From Denitrovibrio acetiphilus DSM 12809 (GTDB taxonomy: Bacteria; Chrysiogenota; Deferribacteres; Deferribacterales; Geovibrionaceae), in NCBI RefSeq assembly GCF_000025725.1, contig NC_013943.1, positions 744,001-808,000 of the forward strand: a stretch of 64,000 bases of DNA. The letters run 5' to 3'. Of this stretch, positions 1 to 9,503 are shown piece after piece. A program made the position numbers and the translations under genes. Under the pieces are notes generated by a model. The model was not told the origin of the DNA. It did no database searches and worked only from the letters and a program-made list of their open reading frames with translations. Positions within the stretch are counted from its first letter, which is position 1, and each line of letters begins with the position of its first letter.

Positions 1-622
1 GTTCGTATGTTAATTCCATGAGTAGGGGCAGGTCCTTGGAGAGTTTCCATGTTTTTCCTTTTCCCCCTTTGCCGAATGCCGGAGGGTCAAATATAAAGCC
101 ATCATATCTTTTGCCGCGCTTTACCTCTTTTTTCATGAAGGTGATAACATCTTCCTGTATAAAGCGGACTTTGTTGTCAGATTTGAAGGAAAACTCAAGA
201 TTTTGTTTGGCTCTTTTGATAGCTGGTTTGGAAGCATCAAGGTGTGTGACTTTGTTAATGTGATTGCTGGAAAAGAGAGTGGAACCGCCTGTGTATGCGA
301 ATCCGTTAAGGATGTGATGCCGCTCCCCCTGCGTTATCTCTGCCAGCCACTGCCAGTTTTTCTGTTGTTCAGGGAATACGCCCAGCTGTCCGGACTCCAT
401 CAGAGAGAGGCAGAAAGTTATATCGCTGAAGTGAACCGTGAAATCTTTTAGCTCAGTGTTCCATTTGTCGTTTTCAAATACTGCGTCAGCAGCCAGCCAC
501 TCTTCTTTCGGCAGAGAGGGAGCCCAGTCTGCCTGTTTTGCCGCCCGGACTATGCGTATCTTATTAAATTGCTCCAGACGCTTGCCGTTTCCCGTATCCA
601 GTAGATGATAGTCACTGTCCAT
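1..622 (-). CDS. Class I SAM-dependent methyltransferase, RlmI-like (3' end outside window)
   Basis: Only the first 207 codons are in the window; the gene runs off its left edge. The start is the ATG at 620-622 on the minus strand. The visible protein carries a Rossmann motif I of the form LNGFAYTGG (around residue 105), an acidic residue after beta 2 (THLDASK) and a catalytic DPPAFGKGG loop near residue 187. These are the marks of the RlmI/RlmK group of rRNA methyltransferases, which methylate cytosine or guanine in 23S rRNA. No PUA domain is present at the N terminus, so it is a shorter relative and the exact target is not known. It is divergent from the tetR gene at 769. Confidence 0.8.
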   Translation of the reverse strand, partial: MDSDYHLLDTGNGKRLEQFNKIRIVRAAKQADWAPSLPKEEWLAADAVFENDKWNTELKDFTVHFSDITFCLSLMESGQLGVFPEQQKNWQWLAEITQGERHHILNGFAYTGGSTLFSSNHINKVTHLDASKPAIKRAKQNLEFSFKSDNKVRFIQEDVITFMKKEVKRGKRYDGFIFDPPAFGKGGKGKTWKLSKDLPLLMELTYE

Positions 623-732
623 TTCACACCTTTAAATTGATAGTAACATATTACATTTTTATATATAGTTTTGTCAAAGCCTGCGTAGCTGTGTTAATAA
701 TTTCTGTAAAGAATGTATCATAAAATAATTGC

Positions 733-761
733 TTGACTGACTGACTAATCAGTCATATAAG
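733..761 (+). promoter_or_regulatory. Promoter with embedded TetR operator
   Basis: A -35 box TTGACT (733-738) and a -10 box TATAAG (756-761) are exactly 17 bp apart. Nearly all of the spacer is a dyad: TGACTGA (738-744), CTAA, TCAGTCA (749-755). The regulator encoded from 769 very probably binds here and represses its own operon. The predicted transcription start falls at about 767-769, so the mRNA would have almost no leader. Confidence 0.75.
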
Positions 762-768
762 AAGTGCT

Positions 769-1338
769 ATGGAAAAAACAAAAGAAACGAAAAGAAAATT
801 ACTGGATGCTGCATGTTGTGTCTTTCGTGAAAAGGGCTATGATAAAGCGAAGGTTTCAGACATTGTTGCTATTGCAAATGTGGCACAGGGAACGTTCTAT
901 CTGTACTTTAAATCAAAGAAGGATTGTCTCAATATCCTTGCAGAAGAACTTTTGGGAAGTTTTATGCGGGAACTGAGAGCCGAGACAGAGACTATGGACA
1001 ATAGTTCTATTCATCGTGTTGTGCAGAAGATGGCTGATGCCATAGAAAAACATAAAGAGATTGCTGCTATTGTACACTTTGAGCAGGCAAATATGGAAGA
1101 GAGAATAAGTGTCCTCCATAAAACGCTATACTCTGAAAAGATGCAGATGGTAAGGAACGCACTTCGAAAGCGACATAATGATGAGAGGACTGTCATTGCC
1201 AAAACTGCTTTGATAGATGCTTTGTTCAAGCAGTATCTTCTTGGACAGATATATATTCAGAATCCGGTTTTTAAAACGGATCGAGGGGAGCTTAATGAAA
1301 TGCTGAACGTTGTAATAGAAGAGGTTGTGCTGAAATGA
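769..1338 (+). CDS. TetR/AcrR-family transcriptional repressor
   Basis: A 189-residue protein with a typical TetR helix-turn-helix at residues 8-55, including the GYDKAKVSDIV and GTFYLYFKSK segments. The C-terminal part should bind an inducing ligand and is not recognisable by sequence. It is the first gene of an efflux operon; its stop overlaps the start of the next gene (ATGA at 1335-1338), so the genes are translationally coupled. A palindrome inside its own promoter indicates autoregulation. It most likely derepresses the RND pump when a substrate is present. No strong Shine-Dalgarno sequence precedes the ATG, consistent with a near-leaderless transcript. Confidence 0.88.
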   Translation: MEKTKETKRKLLDAACCVFREKGYDKAKVSDIVAIANVAQGTFYLYFKSKKDCLNILAEELLGSFMRELRAETETMDNSSIHRVVQKMADAIEKHKEIAAIVHFEQANMEERISVLHKTLYSEKMQMVRNALRKRHNDERTVIAKTALIDALFKQYLLGQIYIQNPVFKTDRGELNEMLNVVIEEVVLK

Positions 1339-3611
1339 AGAAATTTCTTATAGCTGTAATTATACTGTTGCCGGCTATTGTGTTTGCCCGCAATTATCAG
1401 ATAGGCGTTGTTGCCTCATCAAGTTTTCAATTTGCTGCTGAGAGTATAGAGCTTGAGATCGGAAGGCTTATTGCCGGAAATAATAGTGCAGACGTTAATG
1501 CATATATATACGAACCGTCTGTCCCGGTTACAAAGCTTGCTGAGACTATAAAAGAAGCTAACAGCCATTCAGATATACTTATACTTATCGGTGAAGTGGC
1601 AGCAGGGCGTACTATCGGCTTAAAAAACCTTAAGCCCACTGTGGCTGTTTTTTCGACAAAGGCTCCTGCTGGAGCATCCTTTACGTATACTATAACATCA
1701 GATATCGATTATAACGAAGAGTTTACAGTGTTCAGAAAGCTTTTCAGATACAAAAATCTGAAAGTTCTTACCAGCGGTTACGCTTCATGCAGCTCTGCCA
1801 TGTGTAAGTCCGGTGTTGACGAGATCATCGGTTCTGTTGAAGTTCCGTATGAAATTGTTTCTGCCGAAGACCTTTCCGGTGTTGACATCAGCACGTATTT
1901 TGATAAAGGCGATGTAGCGCTGGTTATGGAACAGCCCCAGATGACCGAGAATGAATATAAAAGCCTTCTGGAAAGACTTGCCAATGCAGGGGTGAGGACA
2001 TTCAGCTTTGGGGGCTACAGAGATGCCGAGCTTGGCGTTATAGCTGTTAATGCAAGAGACAAAGGGTATGTCAAGACTGCAAGGACTGCCGCTGTTGCTG
2101 TTTCCGAGATAATCGCAGGTCAAAAGGGTGGACAGCTTAAAGTGAATCGCACAAAAGGGCTTGTGATAAACATGGCACCGGCAGCTCTCACCGGTTTTTA
2201 TCCGGACAGGCATTATATACGATCTGAAGAGATAATTAATTATGACAAAACTATAATTTTTGATAAGTATATAGGTTACAAAGAGGCGCTTCTGCAAGCT
2301 GTGAAAAGAAATGAAGATGTGGCTACTGGCAGGATAGACCTTGAAACAGCCAGAGAGATGGTGAAAATGTCTGAATCCGCATTCAGACCAACTCTGAATC
2401 TTTCTGCCGGCTTTTCCCAGATAGACGACGACAGGGCGAGAATTTCACAGGGGACAAGTCCGGAGCGTACAGGAAGTGTTTCTGTTGCATTACAGCAGAT
2501 AATATATTCTGAAGAAGTTTTCAGCCTGAAAGATCAGGCAGTTTATAATGCAAAAGCGATGGAGTCACTTTCAAGGCAGGCTGAGCTTGACGTTTTGCAG
2601 GCGGCGGCAAAAGCATATTTGCAGGTTTTACTGGCAAAGACATATGTAAACATTGCGCAGGACAATCTTGAGACTACAAAATATAATTATGACCTTGCCA
2701 AAAACAGAGATGTCGCAGGGGCTGCAAATCCGGCAGAAATCCCCAGATGGGAAGCACGGATCGCTCTTTCCAAAATAGACGTTGTAAATGCCCTGAACAC
2801 TCATAAGAGTGCCATGACAGAGCTAGCCCGCATTATAAGCGAGGACATAGACGGCACATATAATCTGGAACCTGTGACTCTTGACAGTGACTATTCTATT
2901 CTCAGTTCTTTTAAGGGGAGTATGAATATTCTCGACCGGGCTGACGTGTTTGACCGCTTTAAAAAGACGATGACAGATGCCGCTGTAGAAAACTCTGTAG
3001 AACTCGCATCTCTCGAATACCTTACAGGTGCCGCTGACAGGTCTGTGCTTACTGCTGAAAGGAAATTTTACCTTCCGACTGTGACAGCAGGCGGAGAATA
3101 CAAAAGGTTCGTGATGAAGGACGGTGAGGCATCAGACACTGCCCCTGGTTGGTATGACGACACGGAATGGAACGTTGGTGTTACTGCCAGCATACCCATA
3201 TATGAAGGCGGGCGGAGAAGTGCTCAGCTCAGTATAGAAAAAACAGCAGTGAGAAAACTTTACCACGAAAAAGCAAAAGCGGTAAAGCTTGTCAGGCAGA
3301 GGATGATAACTGCTCTGGAAAATGCAAGGGCAGCATATGACAGTTTCAGCCTCGCCAACGAAAGTGCAGTTGCAGCGGCAAAAACTCTGAAAATTGTATC
3401 TGATCTGTATTCGAGGGGGGCTGTTTCTATAACCGAACTGATAGATTCCCAGAATGCAAAACTCAATGCGGATATGAACACAGCATCAAGTCAGTATAGT
3501 TTTATGGAAAGGATTGTAGATGTTGAGAGAGCATACGGATGCTTCTTTGCTTTTGCTCCTGATGACCAGTGTGAGAAGCTTGTAACAATATTAAAGAATT
3601 CGTCAAAATAA
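1335..3611 (+). CDS. TolC-family outer-membrane factor with N-terminal periplasmic-binding-protein-like domain
   Basis: 758 residues, much longer than the usual 420-480 of a TolC-type protein. A signal peptide (1-18) is followed by about 270 residues resembling the ABC_sub_bind type of periplasmic binding fold: alternating beta/alpha segments, an ILIGEVAAGRTI turn, an FSTKAP strand and a VALVMEQPQ strand. From about residue 290 to the end come the two OEP repeats, with long helices rich in Ala, Glu and Lys and the SIPIYEGGRRSAQ segment typical of the family. It should form the outer-membrane channel of the pump encoded by the next two genes. The binding-protein-like half is unusual and may sense or capture substrate in the periplasm; that is inference. 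Confidence 0.8.
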   Translation: MKKFLIAVIILLPAIVFARNYQIGVVASSSFQFAAESIELEIGRLIAGNNSADVNAYIYEPSVPVTKLAETIKEANSHSDILILIGEVAAGRTIGLKNLKPTVAVFSTKAPAGASFTYTITSDIDYNEEFTVFRKLFRYKNLKVLTSGYASCSSAMCKSGVDEIIGSVEVPYEIVSAEDLSGVDISTYFDKGDVALVMEQPQMTENEYKSLLERLANAGVRTFSFGGYRDAELGVIAVNARDKGYVKTARTAAVAVSEIIAGQKGGQLKVNRTKGLVINMAPAALTGFYPDRHYIRSEEIINYDKTIIFDKYIGYKEALLQAVKRNEDVATGRIDLETAREMVKMSESAFRPTLNLSAGFSQIDDDRARISQGTSPERTGSVSVALQQIIYSEEVFSLKDQAVYNAKAMESLSRQAELDVLQAAAKAYLQVLLAKTYVNIAQDNLETTKYNYDLAKNRDVAGAANPAEIPRWEARIALSKIDVVNALNTHKSAMTELARIISEDIDGTYNLEPVTLDSDYSILSSFKGSMNILDRADVFDRFKKTMTDAAVENSVELASLEYLTGAADRSVLTAERKFYLPTVTAGGEYKRFVMKDGEASDTAPGWYDDTEWNVGVTASIPIYEGGRRSAQLSIEKTAVRKLYHEKAKAVKLVRQRMITALENARAAYDSFSLANESAVAAAKTLKIVSDLYSRGAVSITELIDSQNAKLNADMNTASSQYSFMERIVDVERAYGCFFAFAPDDQCEKLVTILKNSSK

Positions 3612-3622
3612 AGGAGACTCCG

Positions 3623-4690
3623 ATGTTTCGTAAGATATTGATAATTATTTCAATTGCTATTTTTATCACAGCTTGTGGGGATGACGAGGCAGCCGGCTTT
3701 GATCCGGCAAAGCATGTTCGACCGATAAAGACATATAAGGTTACATCAGTGAAAAGAATGGACGTCCGTACATACCCCGGTAAGATCAGGGCGGGAAAAA
3801 AAGTCGACACATCTTTCATTCTGTCCGGTTCTCTTGTGGTTCTGAATGTTAAAGAAGGGGATTATGTTGAGAAAGGGAGCCTCATAGCAAAGCTTGATGA
3901 TGCCTCTTATAAGCATAACCTTAACACGATAAAGGCTCAGGTTGAGGAAGCCACGCTTGCTTTCCAGCGGGCAAAAAAACTTTGGATTTCCAATGCTATA
4001 TCAAAAGCGGACTACGACAAAGCAAAGTCTGCTTATGATGTTTTACAGTCTCAGAAAGAGCTTGCTGAAAAGAGTTTGCGTGATACGTCGCTTTATGCAC
4101 CGTTCTCGGGGTATATAGCGAAGAGATACGTAGATAATTTTCAGACAGTGTCGGCTGGGGCTCCCATTGCCAGTGTTCAGAACATCAAAGAAATTGAGGT
4201 TGTTGTTAATATACCCGAAAGCCTGATTATGAACTCAAGTCAGAATCTTGATTATAAGGCATATGCGGTGTTTGAAGTACCTTTTAATAAGCAATATGAG
4301 ATGGAGCTTAAGGAAGTTGGTACTGAAGCTGACCCCGTTACGCAGACATATCCTGTTAAGTTTATAATGCCGTCTCCTGATGAAATTACTGTTTTACCAG
4401 GTATGACTGTAGCGGCAAAAATAGTTGTAAGCGAAAGTTATGATGAAGGTGAATTCGAAATACCCGAGAGTGCGGTATTCAGTGACTCCAGCGGAAAGAT
4501 TTTTGTTTGGGTGCTGGATGAGAATATGACTGTACACAAAAGAGAAGTCAAAACAGATGGACTCAAAAACAACAGCGTGCTTGTGCTTGGTGGACTGAAA
4601 GAAGGTGAGGAGATCGCTTCAGCAGGCATTCAGCATCTTGTAGAAGGACTCGAAGTTAAACGTTTTGAGAAACCGGAGAATCTTAAATGA
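3623..4690 (+). CDS. RND efflux membrane fusion protein (HlyD/AcrA family), lipoprotein
   Basis: 355 residues. The signal peptide ends in the lipobox ITAC with Cys18, so the mature protein is anchored to a membrane by lipid. The lipoyl/barrel-sandwich halves surround a short alpha-hairpin (residues 90-145) and are followed by a beta-barrel and a membrane-proximal domain; the LYAPFSGYIAKR segment is typical of the family. A good Shine-Dalgarno sequence (AAGGAG) precedes the ATG. It links the inner-membrane RND pump encoded next to the TolC-like protein before it. Its stop overlaps the pump gene start by 4 bp (ATGA). Confidence 0.9.
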   Translation: MFRKILIIISIAIFITACGDDEAAGFDPAKHVRPIKTYKVTSVKRMDVRTYPGKIRAGKKVDTSFILSGSLVVLNVKEGDYVEKGSLIAKLDDASYKHNLNTIKAQVEEATLAFQRAKKLWISNAISKADYDKAKSAYDVLQSQKELAEKSLRDTSLYAPFSGYIAKRYVDNFQTVSAGAPIASVQNIKEIEVVVNIPESLIMNSSQNLDYKAYAVFEVPFNKQYEMELKEVGTEADPVTQTYPVKFIMPSPDEITVLPGMTVAAKIVVSESYDEGEFEIPESAVFSDSSGKIFVWVLDENMTVHKREVKTDGLKNNSVLVLGGLKEGEEIASAGIQHLVEGLEVKRFEKPENLK

Positions 4691-7600
4691 ATATTGCAGA
4701 GACGACTATACGGAAAAAAACATTTTTTCTGGCTCTGACAATCTGCCTGATGGCTATGGGGATTATTGCCTATGAGAAGCTCGGCAGGCTCGAAGATCCT
4801 GAATATACCATAAAAACGGCGGTAATTGTAACTCAGTACCCTGGGGCAACACCCCTTGAAGTCGAGCAAGAGGTTACAGACCCTCTGGAAAAAGCTATCC
4901 AGCAGCTCGGACAGCTTGACGAGGTTCGTTCATTTTCCCGTGACGGGCTGTCGTTTATATACGCTGATATTAAAGATAATTTTGATAAAGATGATCTGCC
5001 TCAGATATGGGATGAGCTGCGCAGGAAAGTGAGTGCCGGGCAGTCGGATCTCCCTCCGGGAGCAGGTCCATCGGTTGTAAATGATGATTTTGGTGATGTC
5101 TACGGTGTTTTTTACGCTTTCTATGGTGATGACTATGACTATAGCGAATTAAAAGATTATGTGGACATGCTCAAAAAAGAACTGCTGCTTGTAGAAAATG
5201 TTGCGAAGGTTGAGCTGTATGGGGAACAGGTTGAAACAGTCTTTATTGAAACACCGAGAGCAAAGCTTGCTCAGCTTGGTATAAGTCCTCTACAGATTCT
5301 ACAGACTTTTCAGCAGCAGAATCTTGTTGTCGACGAAGGGAAGATAACTGTCGGCGATGAATATATTTCCGTAAATACAACAGGTATTTTCCGCACCGTA
5401 GAGGAGATAGGCGACATGCTTATCCGCTCCGGTACGTCAGACAAGATGATTCATCTGAAAGATGTAGCTACTATTAAAAGGGGGTACTACGACCCTCCCC
5501 GTAAACTTCTGCGCTTTAACGGTAAGCCGGCGATAGGGCTGGGTATCTCCACTATTAAAGGCGGTAACGTCGTTGTGATGGGGCAGGCTGTTGCAGAAAG
5601 GCTTCAAGAGCTGGAGTCTGAACGTCCTATAGGCATTGAAAAGGGGACTATAGCCTATCAGTCAGGAACAGTTGAAAAAGCTGTTAACGGCTTTGTGCTG
5701 AATCTGGCTGAAGCTGTGGCTATTGTTATTATAGTCCTGCTTATATTTATGGGACTTCGTGTAGGGCTTTTAATAGGCGCTGTTCTGCTGATAACTATCC
5801 TGACGACTTTTATCTGTATGGATTTTATGGGAGTTACATTACAGAATATTTCTCTCGGGGCTCTTATCATTGCTCTTGGGATGCTTGTAGATAATGCAAT
5901 TGTTGTGGCTGAAGGGATATTGATCAAAGTCCAGATGGGGAGAGAGAGGCTTGAGGCTGCTGTTTCCACCGTAAAGGAAACCATGTGGCCGCTTCTTGGC
6001 GCTACCATGATCGCCATTATGGCGTTTGTTGCCATCGCTGTTTCTAATGATAAAACGGGTGAGTTTCTTTTAAGCCTGTTTCAGGTTATTGGTACTTCCC
6101 TTATGTTAAGCTGGGTTTTTGCTATAACGCTAACTCCGCTCTTCTGCCATATGGTTCTGCGTCCGAGTAAGAGTGGAAATGTTGAAGACCCCTACGCAGG
6201 ATGGGTTTATCGATCTTATAAAAAAGTTTTATGCAAAATGATTCATTTCCGGTGGGTGACTATCGGTGTGATGGTGTTTCTGCTTTTTGCTGCACTTTAC
6301 GGTTTTGGCTTTGTTAAACAGAGTTTCTTTCCGGAGTCAACCAGACCCCAGGTAATGATTAATATGTGGCTTCGTGAAGGGGTACATATTAATACAACAG
6401 AGAGAGCTGTAAAAAAAGCAGAAGAAGGTCTTGCGCAGCTTGAACACGTTGACGATGTCATTTCCTTTATAGGGGAGGGGGCACTGAGGTTTATTCTGAC
6501 TTATGATCCTGAACAGAATAACTCGTCATATGCGCAGATACTGCTGACTGTGGATGATTATAACTCTATTGAAGAGCTCATACCCCAGATAGAAAAATAC
6601 TATTTTGAAAACCTGCCTGAAGTTCAGCTCAGTGTTAAACGTTTTCAGTACGGACCTGGCAGCGGATCTAAAATTGCAGCAAGGTTTAGCGGAAAAGATA
6701 CGAAGGTACTCAGAATGCTTTCTGAGCAGGCTATGGAGATAATGAGACAGGATAACGCTGCGACATTTATACATGATGACTGGCGGCAGAAAGTAAAAAC
6801 CATAGATGTTAAACTTGCTGAAGCTCAGGCTAAAAGTGCAGGAATTACCAGAAGCATGATCAATGATGCGATAAAAGCGTCTTTCAGCGGTACTATGGCA
6901 GGGCTTTTCAGAGAAGGAACCGACATGATCCCTATAGTTTTCCGGTCACCGGAGCGTGAGAGAAGAAATGTTGATTCACTTCTTGATGTTCAGGTGTTTT
7001 CAACTTTGCACGGCAAATATGTTCCGATACAGCAGGTGGTTGAATCTGTTGAGACCGGCTATGTGGACAGTGTTATAAGGAGAAAGAACAGATCGAGAAC
7101 AATCACAGCCCAGTGCGACCCTAAATTCGGAACTGCTGATGAGCTTTTTAAAAGGCTTCGTCCTCATATAGAGGCGATCTCTATGCCTGAAGGCTACAGC
7201 CTCGAATGGGGGGGGGAATATGAAGATTCGCGTGATGCACAATCCAAGCTAATGGCAAATGTGCCCGGAGCTTTCCTTGTTATGGTGCTGATAATGATTC
7301 TGCTTTTTAATAGACTTAAGCAGCCGTTGATAATTGTTATGACTCTCCCGTTGGCACTTATAGGTGTTTCGGCGGGGCTTATCATAATGAATATGCCCTT
7401 CGGCTTTATGTCTTTGCTGGGATTCCTGAGTTTGTCGGGGATGCTTATAAAAAATGCTATTGTTCTTCTGGATCAGATAGATATTGAGATACGTGGCGGA
7501 AAGGATAGTCTGCCGGCTGTTATTGATGCCTCTGTCAGCAGGATAAGACCTGTTGCAATGGCTGCTTTGACAACTATTCTTGGTATGGCTCCGCTTTTGA

Positions 7601-7731
7601 TTGATGCATTTTTTGCATCAATGTCTGTGACTATTATGTTCGGGCTTGCATTTGCGACGTTGCTGACGTTGTTTTTTGTACCTGTGATGTATACAGTCCT
7701 TTTCAGGATAAAGTGGTCAAAGACAGATTAA
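4687..7731 (+). CDS. RND efflux pump permease (AcrB/HAE1 superfamily)
   Basis: 1014 residues with the RND architecture: one N-terminal transmembrane helix, a large periplasmic loop, five helices, a second large loop and the C-terminal helices. The TM4 motif reads GMLVDNAIVV (about residues 398-407), so the second of the two aspartates of AcrB is Asn here, and TM10 has GMLIKNAIVLLDQ (about 917) with the conserved Lys. It exports drugs or other amphiphilic compounds by proton motive force; the substrate is not evident. It is the last gene of the tetR-OMF-MFP-RND operon and a hairpin terminator follows 25 bp later. Confidence 0.92.
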   Translation: MNIAETTIRKKTFFLALTICLMAMGIIAYEKLGRLEDPEYTIKTAVIVTQYPGATPLEVEQEVTDPLEKAIQQLGQLDEVRSFSRDGLSFIYADIKDNFDKDDLPQIWDELRRKVSAGQSDLPPGAGPSVVNDDFGDVYGVFYAFYGDDYDYSELKDYVDMLKKELLLVENVAKVELYGEQVETVFIETPRAKLAQLGISPLQILQTFQQQNLVVDEGKITVGDEYISVNTTGIFRTVEEIGDMLIRSGTSDKMIHLKDVATIKRGYYDPPRKLLRFNGKPAIGLGISTIKGGNVVVMGQAVAERLQELESERPIGIEKGTIAYQSGTVEKAVNGFVLNLAEAVAIVIIVLLIFMGLRVGLLIGAVLLITILTTFICMDFMGVTLQNISLGALIIALGMLVDNAIVVAEGILIKVQMGRERLEAAVSTVKETMWPLLGATMIAIMAFVAIAVSNDKTGEFLLSLFQVIGTSLMLSWVFAITLTPLFCHMVLRPSKSGNVEDPYAGWVYRSYKKVLCKMIHFRWVTIGVMVFLLFAALYGFGFVKQSFFPESTRPQVMINMWLREGVHINTTERAVKKAEEGLAQLEHVDDVISFIGEGALRFILTYDPEQNNSSYAQILLTVDDYNSIEELIPQIEKYYFENLPEVQLSVKRFQYGPGSGSKIAARFSGKDTKVLRMLSEQAMEIMRQDNAATFIHDDWRQKVKTIDVKLAEAQAKSAGITRSMINDAIKASFSGTMAGLFREGTDMIPIVFRSPERERRNVDSLLDVQVFSTLHGKYVPIQQVVESVETGYVDSVIRRKNRSRTITAQCDPKFGTADELFKRLRPHIEAISMPEGYSLEWGGEYEDSRDAQSKLMANVPGAFLVMVLIMILLFNRLKQPLIIVMTLPLALIGVSAGLIIMNMPFGFMSLLGFLSLSGMLIKNAIVLLDQIDIEIRGGKDSLPAVIDASVSRIRPVAMAALTTILGMAPLLIDAFFASMSVTIMFGLAFATLLTLFFVPVMYTVLFRIKWSKTD

Positions 7732-7755
7732 ATTTATATATGATTTGTTAAAATT

Positions 7756-7783
7756 AAAAGCATCCTTCGGGGTGCTTTTTTTG
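7756..7783 (+). terminator. Rho-independent terminator of the efflux operon
   Basis: Stem AAGCATCC / GGGTGCTT around a TTCG tetraloop, followed by a run of seven T. It lies just after the RND pump gene. Confidence 0.9.
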
Positions 7784-7810
7784 GTCAAAGAGATAATCAA
7801 AGGGGGTGTT

Positions 7811-8134
7811 TTATTTGTTTTCGTTCTCTTTGAGGAACTGAAGGTATCTTTCCTGATCAATGCATTTCAGTAGTGATTTTATATATTTCGCCTGCATGAC
7901 AAAGAGCGTTTTACGACCTTCTTTATACGGCTTGATGACTCCTGCATTCTTCAAGATATTGATATGTTTGGTTATATTTGAGCGTTCACATTCGAAATGT
8001 TCTTCTATCTCGTAGCTGTATCTTGGCTCCATGCATATCATTCTGGCGATCTCCAGCCTTAGCGGGTTTGCCATTGCCTTAAAGAATTTCAGCAGGTTGT
8101 CGAGTTCTTCTTCTGTACAGTCTCTTAGTGCCAT
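7811..8134 (-). CDS. ArsR/SmtB-family winged-helix regulator
   Basis: 107 residues. FFKAMANPLRLEIARMI (residues 17-33) and the recognition helix region CERSNITKHINILKNAGVI are the standard ArsR helix-turn-helix, followed by a beta wing KEGRKTLFV. Cysteines occur at 6, 34, 49 and 91, but the classical ELCVCDL metal motif of ArsR is replaced by a CMEPRYSYEI segment, so metal sensing is not shown. No arsenic or metal gene is adjacent. It is a lone gene, convergent with the efflux operon; its target is not apparent. Confidence 0.82.
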   Translation of the reverse strand: MALRDCTEEELDNLLKFFKAMANPLRLEIARMICMEPRYSYEIEEHFECERSNITKHINILKNAGVIKPYKEGRKTLFVMQAKYIKSLLKCIDQERYLQFLKENENK

Positions 8135-8247
8135 ATTTTCTTATACATCAAAATTTATTCCTAAGCAAATTTAATTTATGTTTAAACTAAAATTAACTTA
8201 AGGTGTATTTTATTTGTTAGTGAAATTTTCTTATTGAACTAAATTTT

Positions 8248-8277
8248 ACAAAAACAAAATCTGCTGTATTAAGCAGA
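8248..8277 (-). terminator. Terminator overlapping the end of the 8269 gene
   Basis: On the minus strand TCTGCT, TAATAC, AGCAGA forms a hairpin followed by TTTTGTTTTTGT. The stop codon of the upstream gene lies inside the hairpin. Confidence 0.7.
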
Positions 8278-9309
8278 AAGGCTTGTTTCAAAGCACTGGT
8301 TTATGTAGTCCATGGCTTTTTGCGCCTGTTCAATGTGCTTATCCTCAAAAGAGTAATCCTGCTCAGTATCCATAGCATCCGGAACGAAATTGTTTACTCT
8401 GTGAGCTTTTGCATACTCTTTTATAGTGTCCGGCATAGTCTGGTCGTAGCGTGCAATATGTACTCTATTTTTGACCTGACGGATATCGTGAGCTGCTTTT
8501 TCGTATATGTATGTCCACCAGAGGATACATTTTTCATAAAAGTCTATCTGATCAAATTTCTCTTTGGTTACAAAACCTTTTGTAATGAGAATATTTTCCC
8601 ATGCCGGAGGCGTACTGCTGTCTTTGAAGCTTTCAAGCTTTTTGAATGCATGAGCTGAATGCAGCGGGTTTCTTATTGTTATGAAGAAGTTTGCGTCTTC
8701 CCCAAAGATTCCGTTAAGCAGACTAATGCATACAGTTGAATTAATACTTTTATGTACAACGTGCAGCAGGTTATTTTGTTCTCTTTTGACCCATGTGATG
8801 TACTGTGCGAAGTCAAAGAGCACCTGTTTGAGGTATCCGGGTGTGTCTATGTAATGTATCTCGCCCCCTCTGGGGATGGAGTCATAGGTCATTGTGGAAG
8901 AGTAGTCCTGATGGTTATAACCGTGGATTTTGCAAAGCTCGCTCATTGCGTATGAACCGCCCGTATGCATGAACCCAAGCACAAAAGTAAATTTCTTACC
9001 GCCAAGGTATTCTCTGCTCACCCATTCTTTGTCAAATTTGAAAAGCCCTAGAAGGACGTTGGATGATTCCTGCATAAAGTCCTTCATCTTCTGCTGCCCC
9101 TCATCACTCTGTAGGAACTGAGGGATTTTTTCAAGCTGGCTGTTAAGCCTTGTTATTGCTTCGGGGTTTGGGGTTTGTGCACTGAAGCTTCTCGCCTGCC
9201 ACTCGTCATGTGCTGATATGCCGCCGAGGTATTTCAGTATGGAGTTGTGAAGTACAAGGTCGAGTCCTGTCAGTGATGCTTTGAATTTTGGTGCGTAAAA
9301 TGTATTCAT
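8269..9309 (-). CDS. Putative sulfotransferase-like P-loop protein
   Basis: About 346 residues from the ATG at 9309; an in-frame GTG at 9348 would add 13 residues, and neither start has a strong Shine-Dalgarno sequence. The segment FVLGFMHTGGSYAMSEL resembles the 5'-phosphosulfate-binding loop of sulfotransferases, and FFITIRNPLHSAHAFKKLE resembles the 3'-phosphate-binding motif (RNPxxxxxS/A). The family transfers sulfate from PAPS to sugars, lipids or proteins; the acceptor cannot be predicted. No neighbouring gene suggests a pathway. The match rests on two short motifs, so the assignment is moderate. Confidence 0.55.
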   Translation of the reverse strand: MNTFYAPKFKASLTGLDLVLHNSILKYLGGISAHDEWQARSFSAQTPNPEAITRLNSQLEKIPQFLQSDEGQQKMKDFMQESSNVLLGLFKFDKEWVSREYLGGKKFTFVLGFMHTGGSYAMSELCKIHGYNHQDYSSTMTYDSIPRGGEIHYIDTPGYLKQVLFDFAQYITWVKREQNNLLHVVHKSINSTVCISLLNGIFGEDANFFITIRNPLHSAHAFKKLESFKDSSTPPAWENILITKGFVTKEKFDQIDFYEKCILWWTYIYEKAAHDIRQVKNRVHIARYDQTMPDTIKEYAKAHRVNNFVPDAMDTEQDYSFEDKHIEQAQKAMDYINQCFETSLSA

Positions 9310-9463
9310 AATATAAAAAACTAACACAAAGGGGTGGTAAATGTCCACGAAAAGCTAAAAAACTGTTACATCTATTATTTCTGTTTAATGTGCAGCTTGC
9401 AGCCGTTCAGGTGAATATATCGGAAATATTATGAACGCCTGAATGGAAAGATGGCTTAAAATC

Positions 9464-9492
9464 AAAAAAGCCCATCCGGAGATGAGCTTTTC
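9464..9492 (-). terminator. Terminator after tRNA-Cys
   Basis: Minus-strand hairpin AAGCTCATC, TCCG, GATGGGCTT followed by a T run, directly downstream of the tRNA-Cys gene. Confidence 0.85.
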
Positions 9493-9503
9493 TTATTCTC
9501 TAA

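Noticed and set aside
1785-2297. 170-codon minus-strand frame inside the outer-membrane factor gene
   Set aside because: Antisense shadow of a well-supported protein with no motif of its own.
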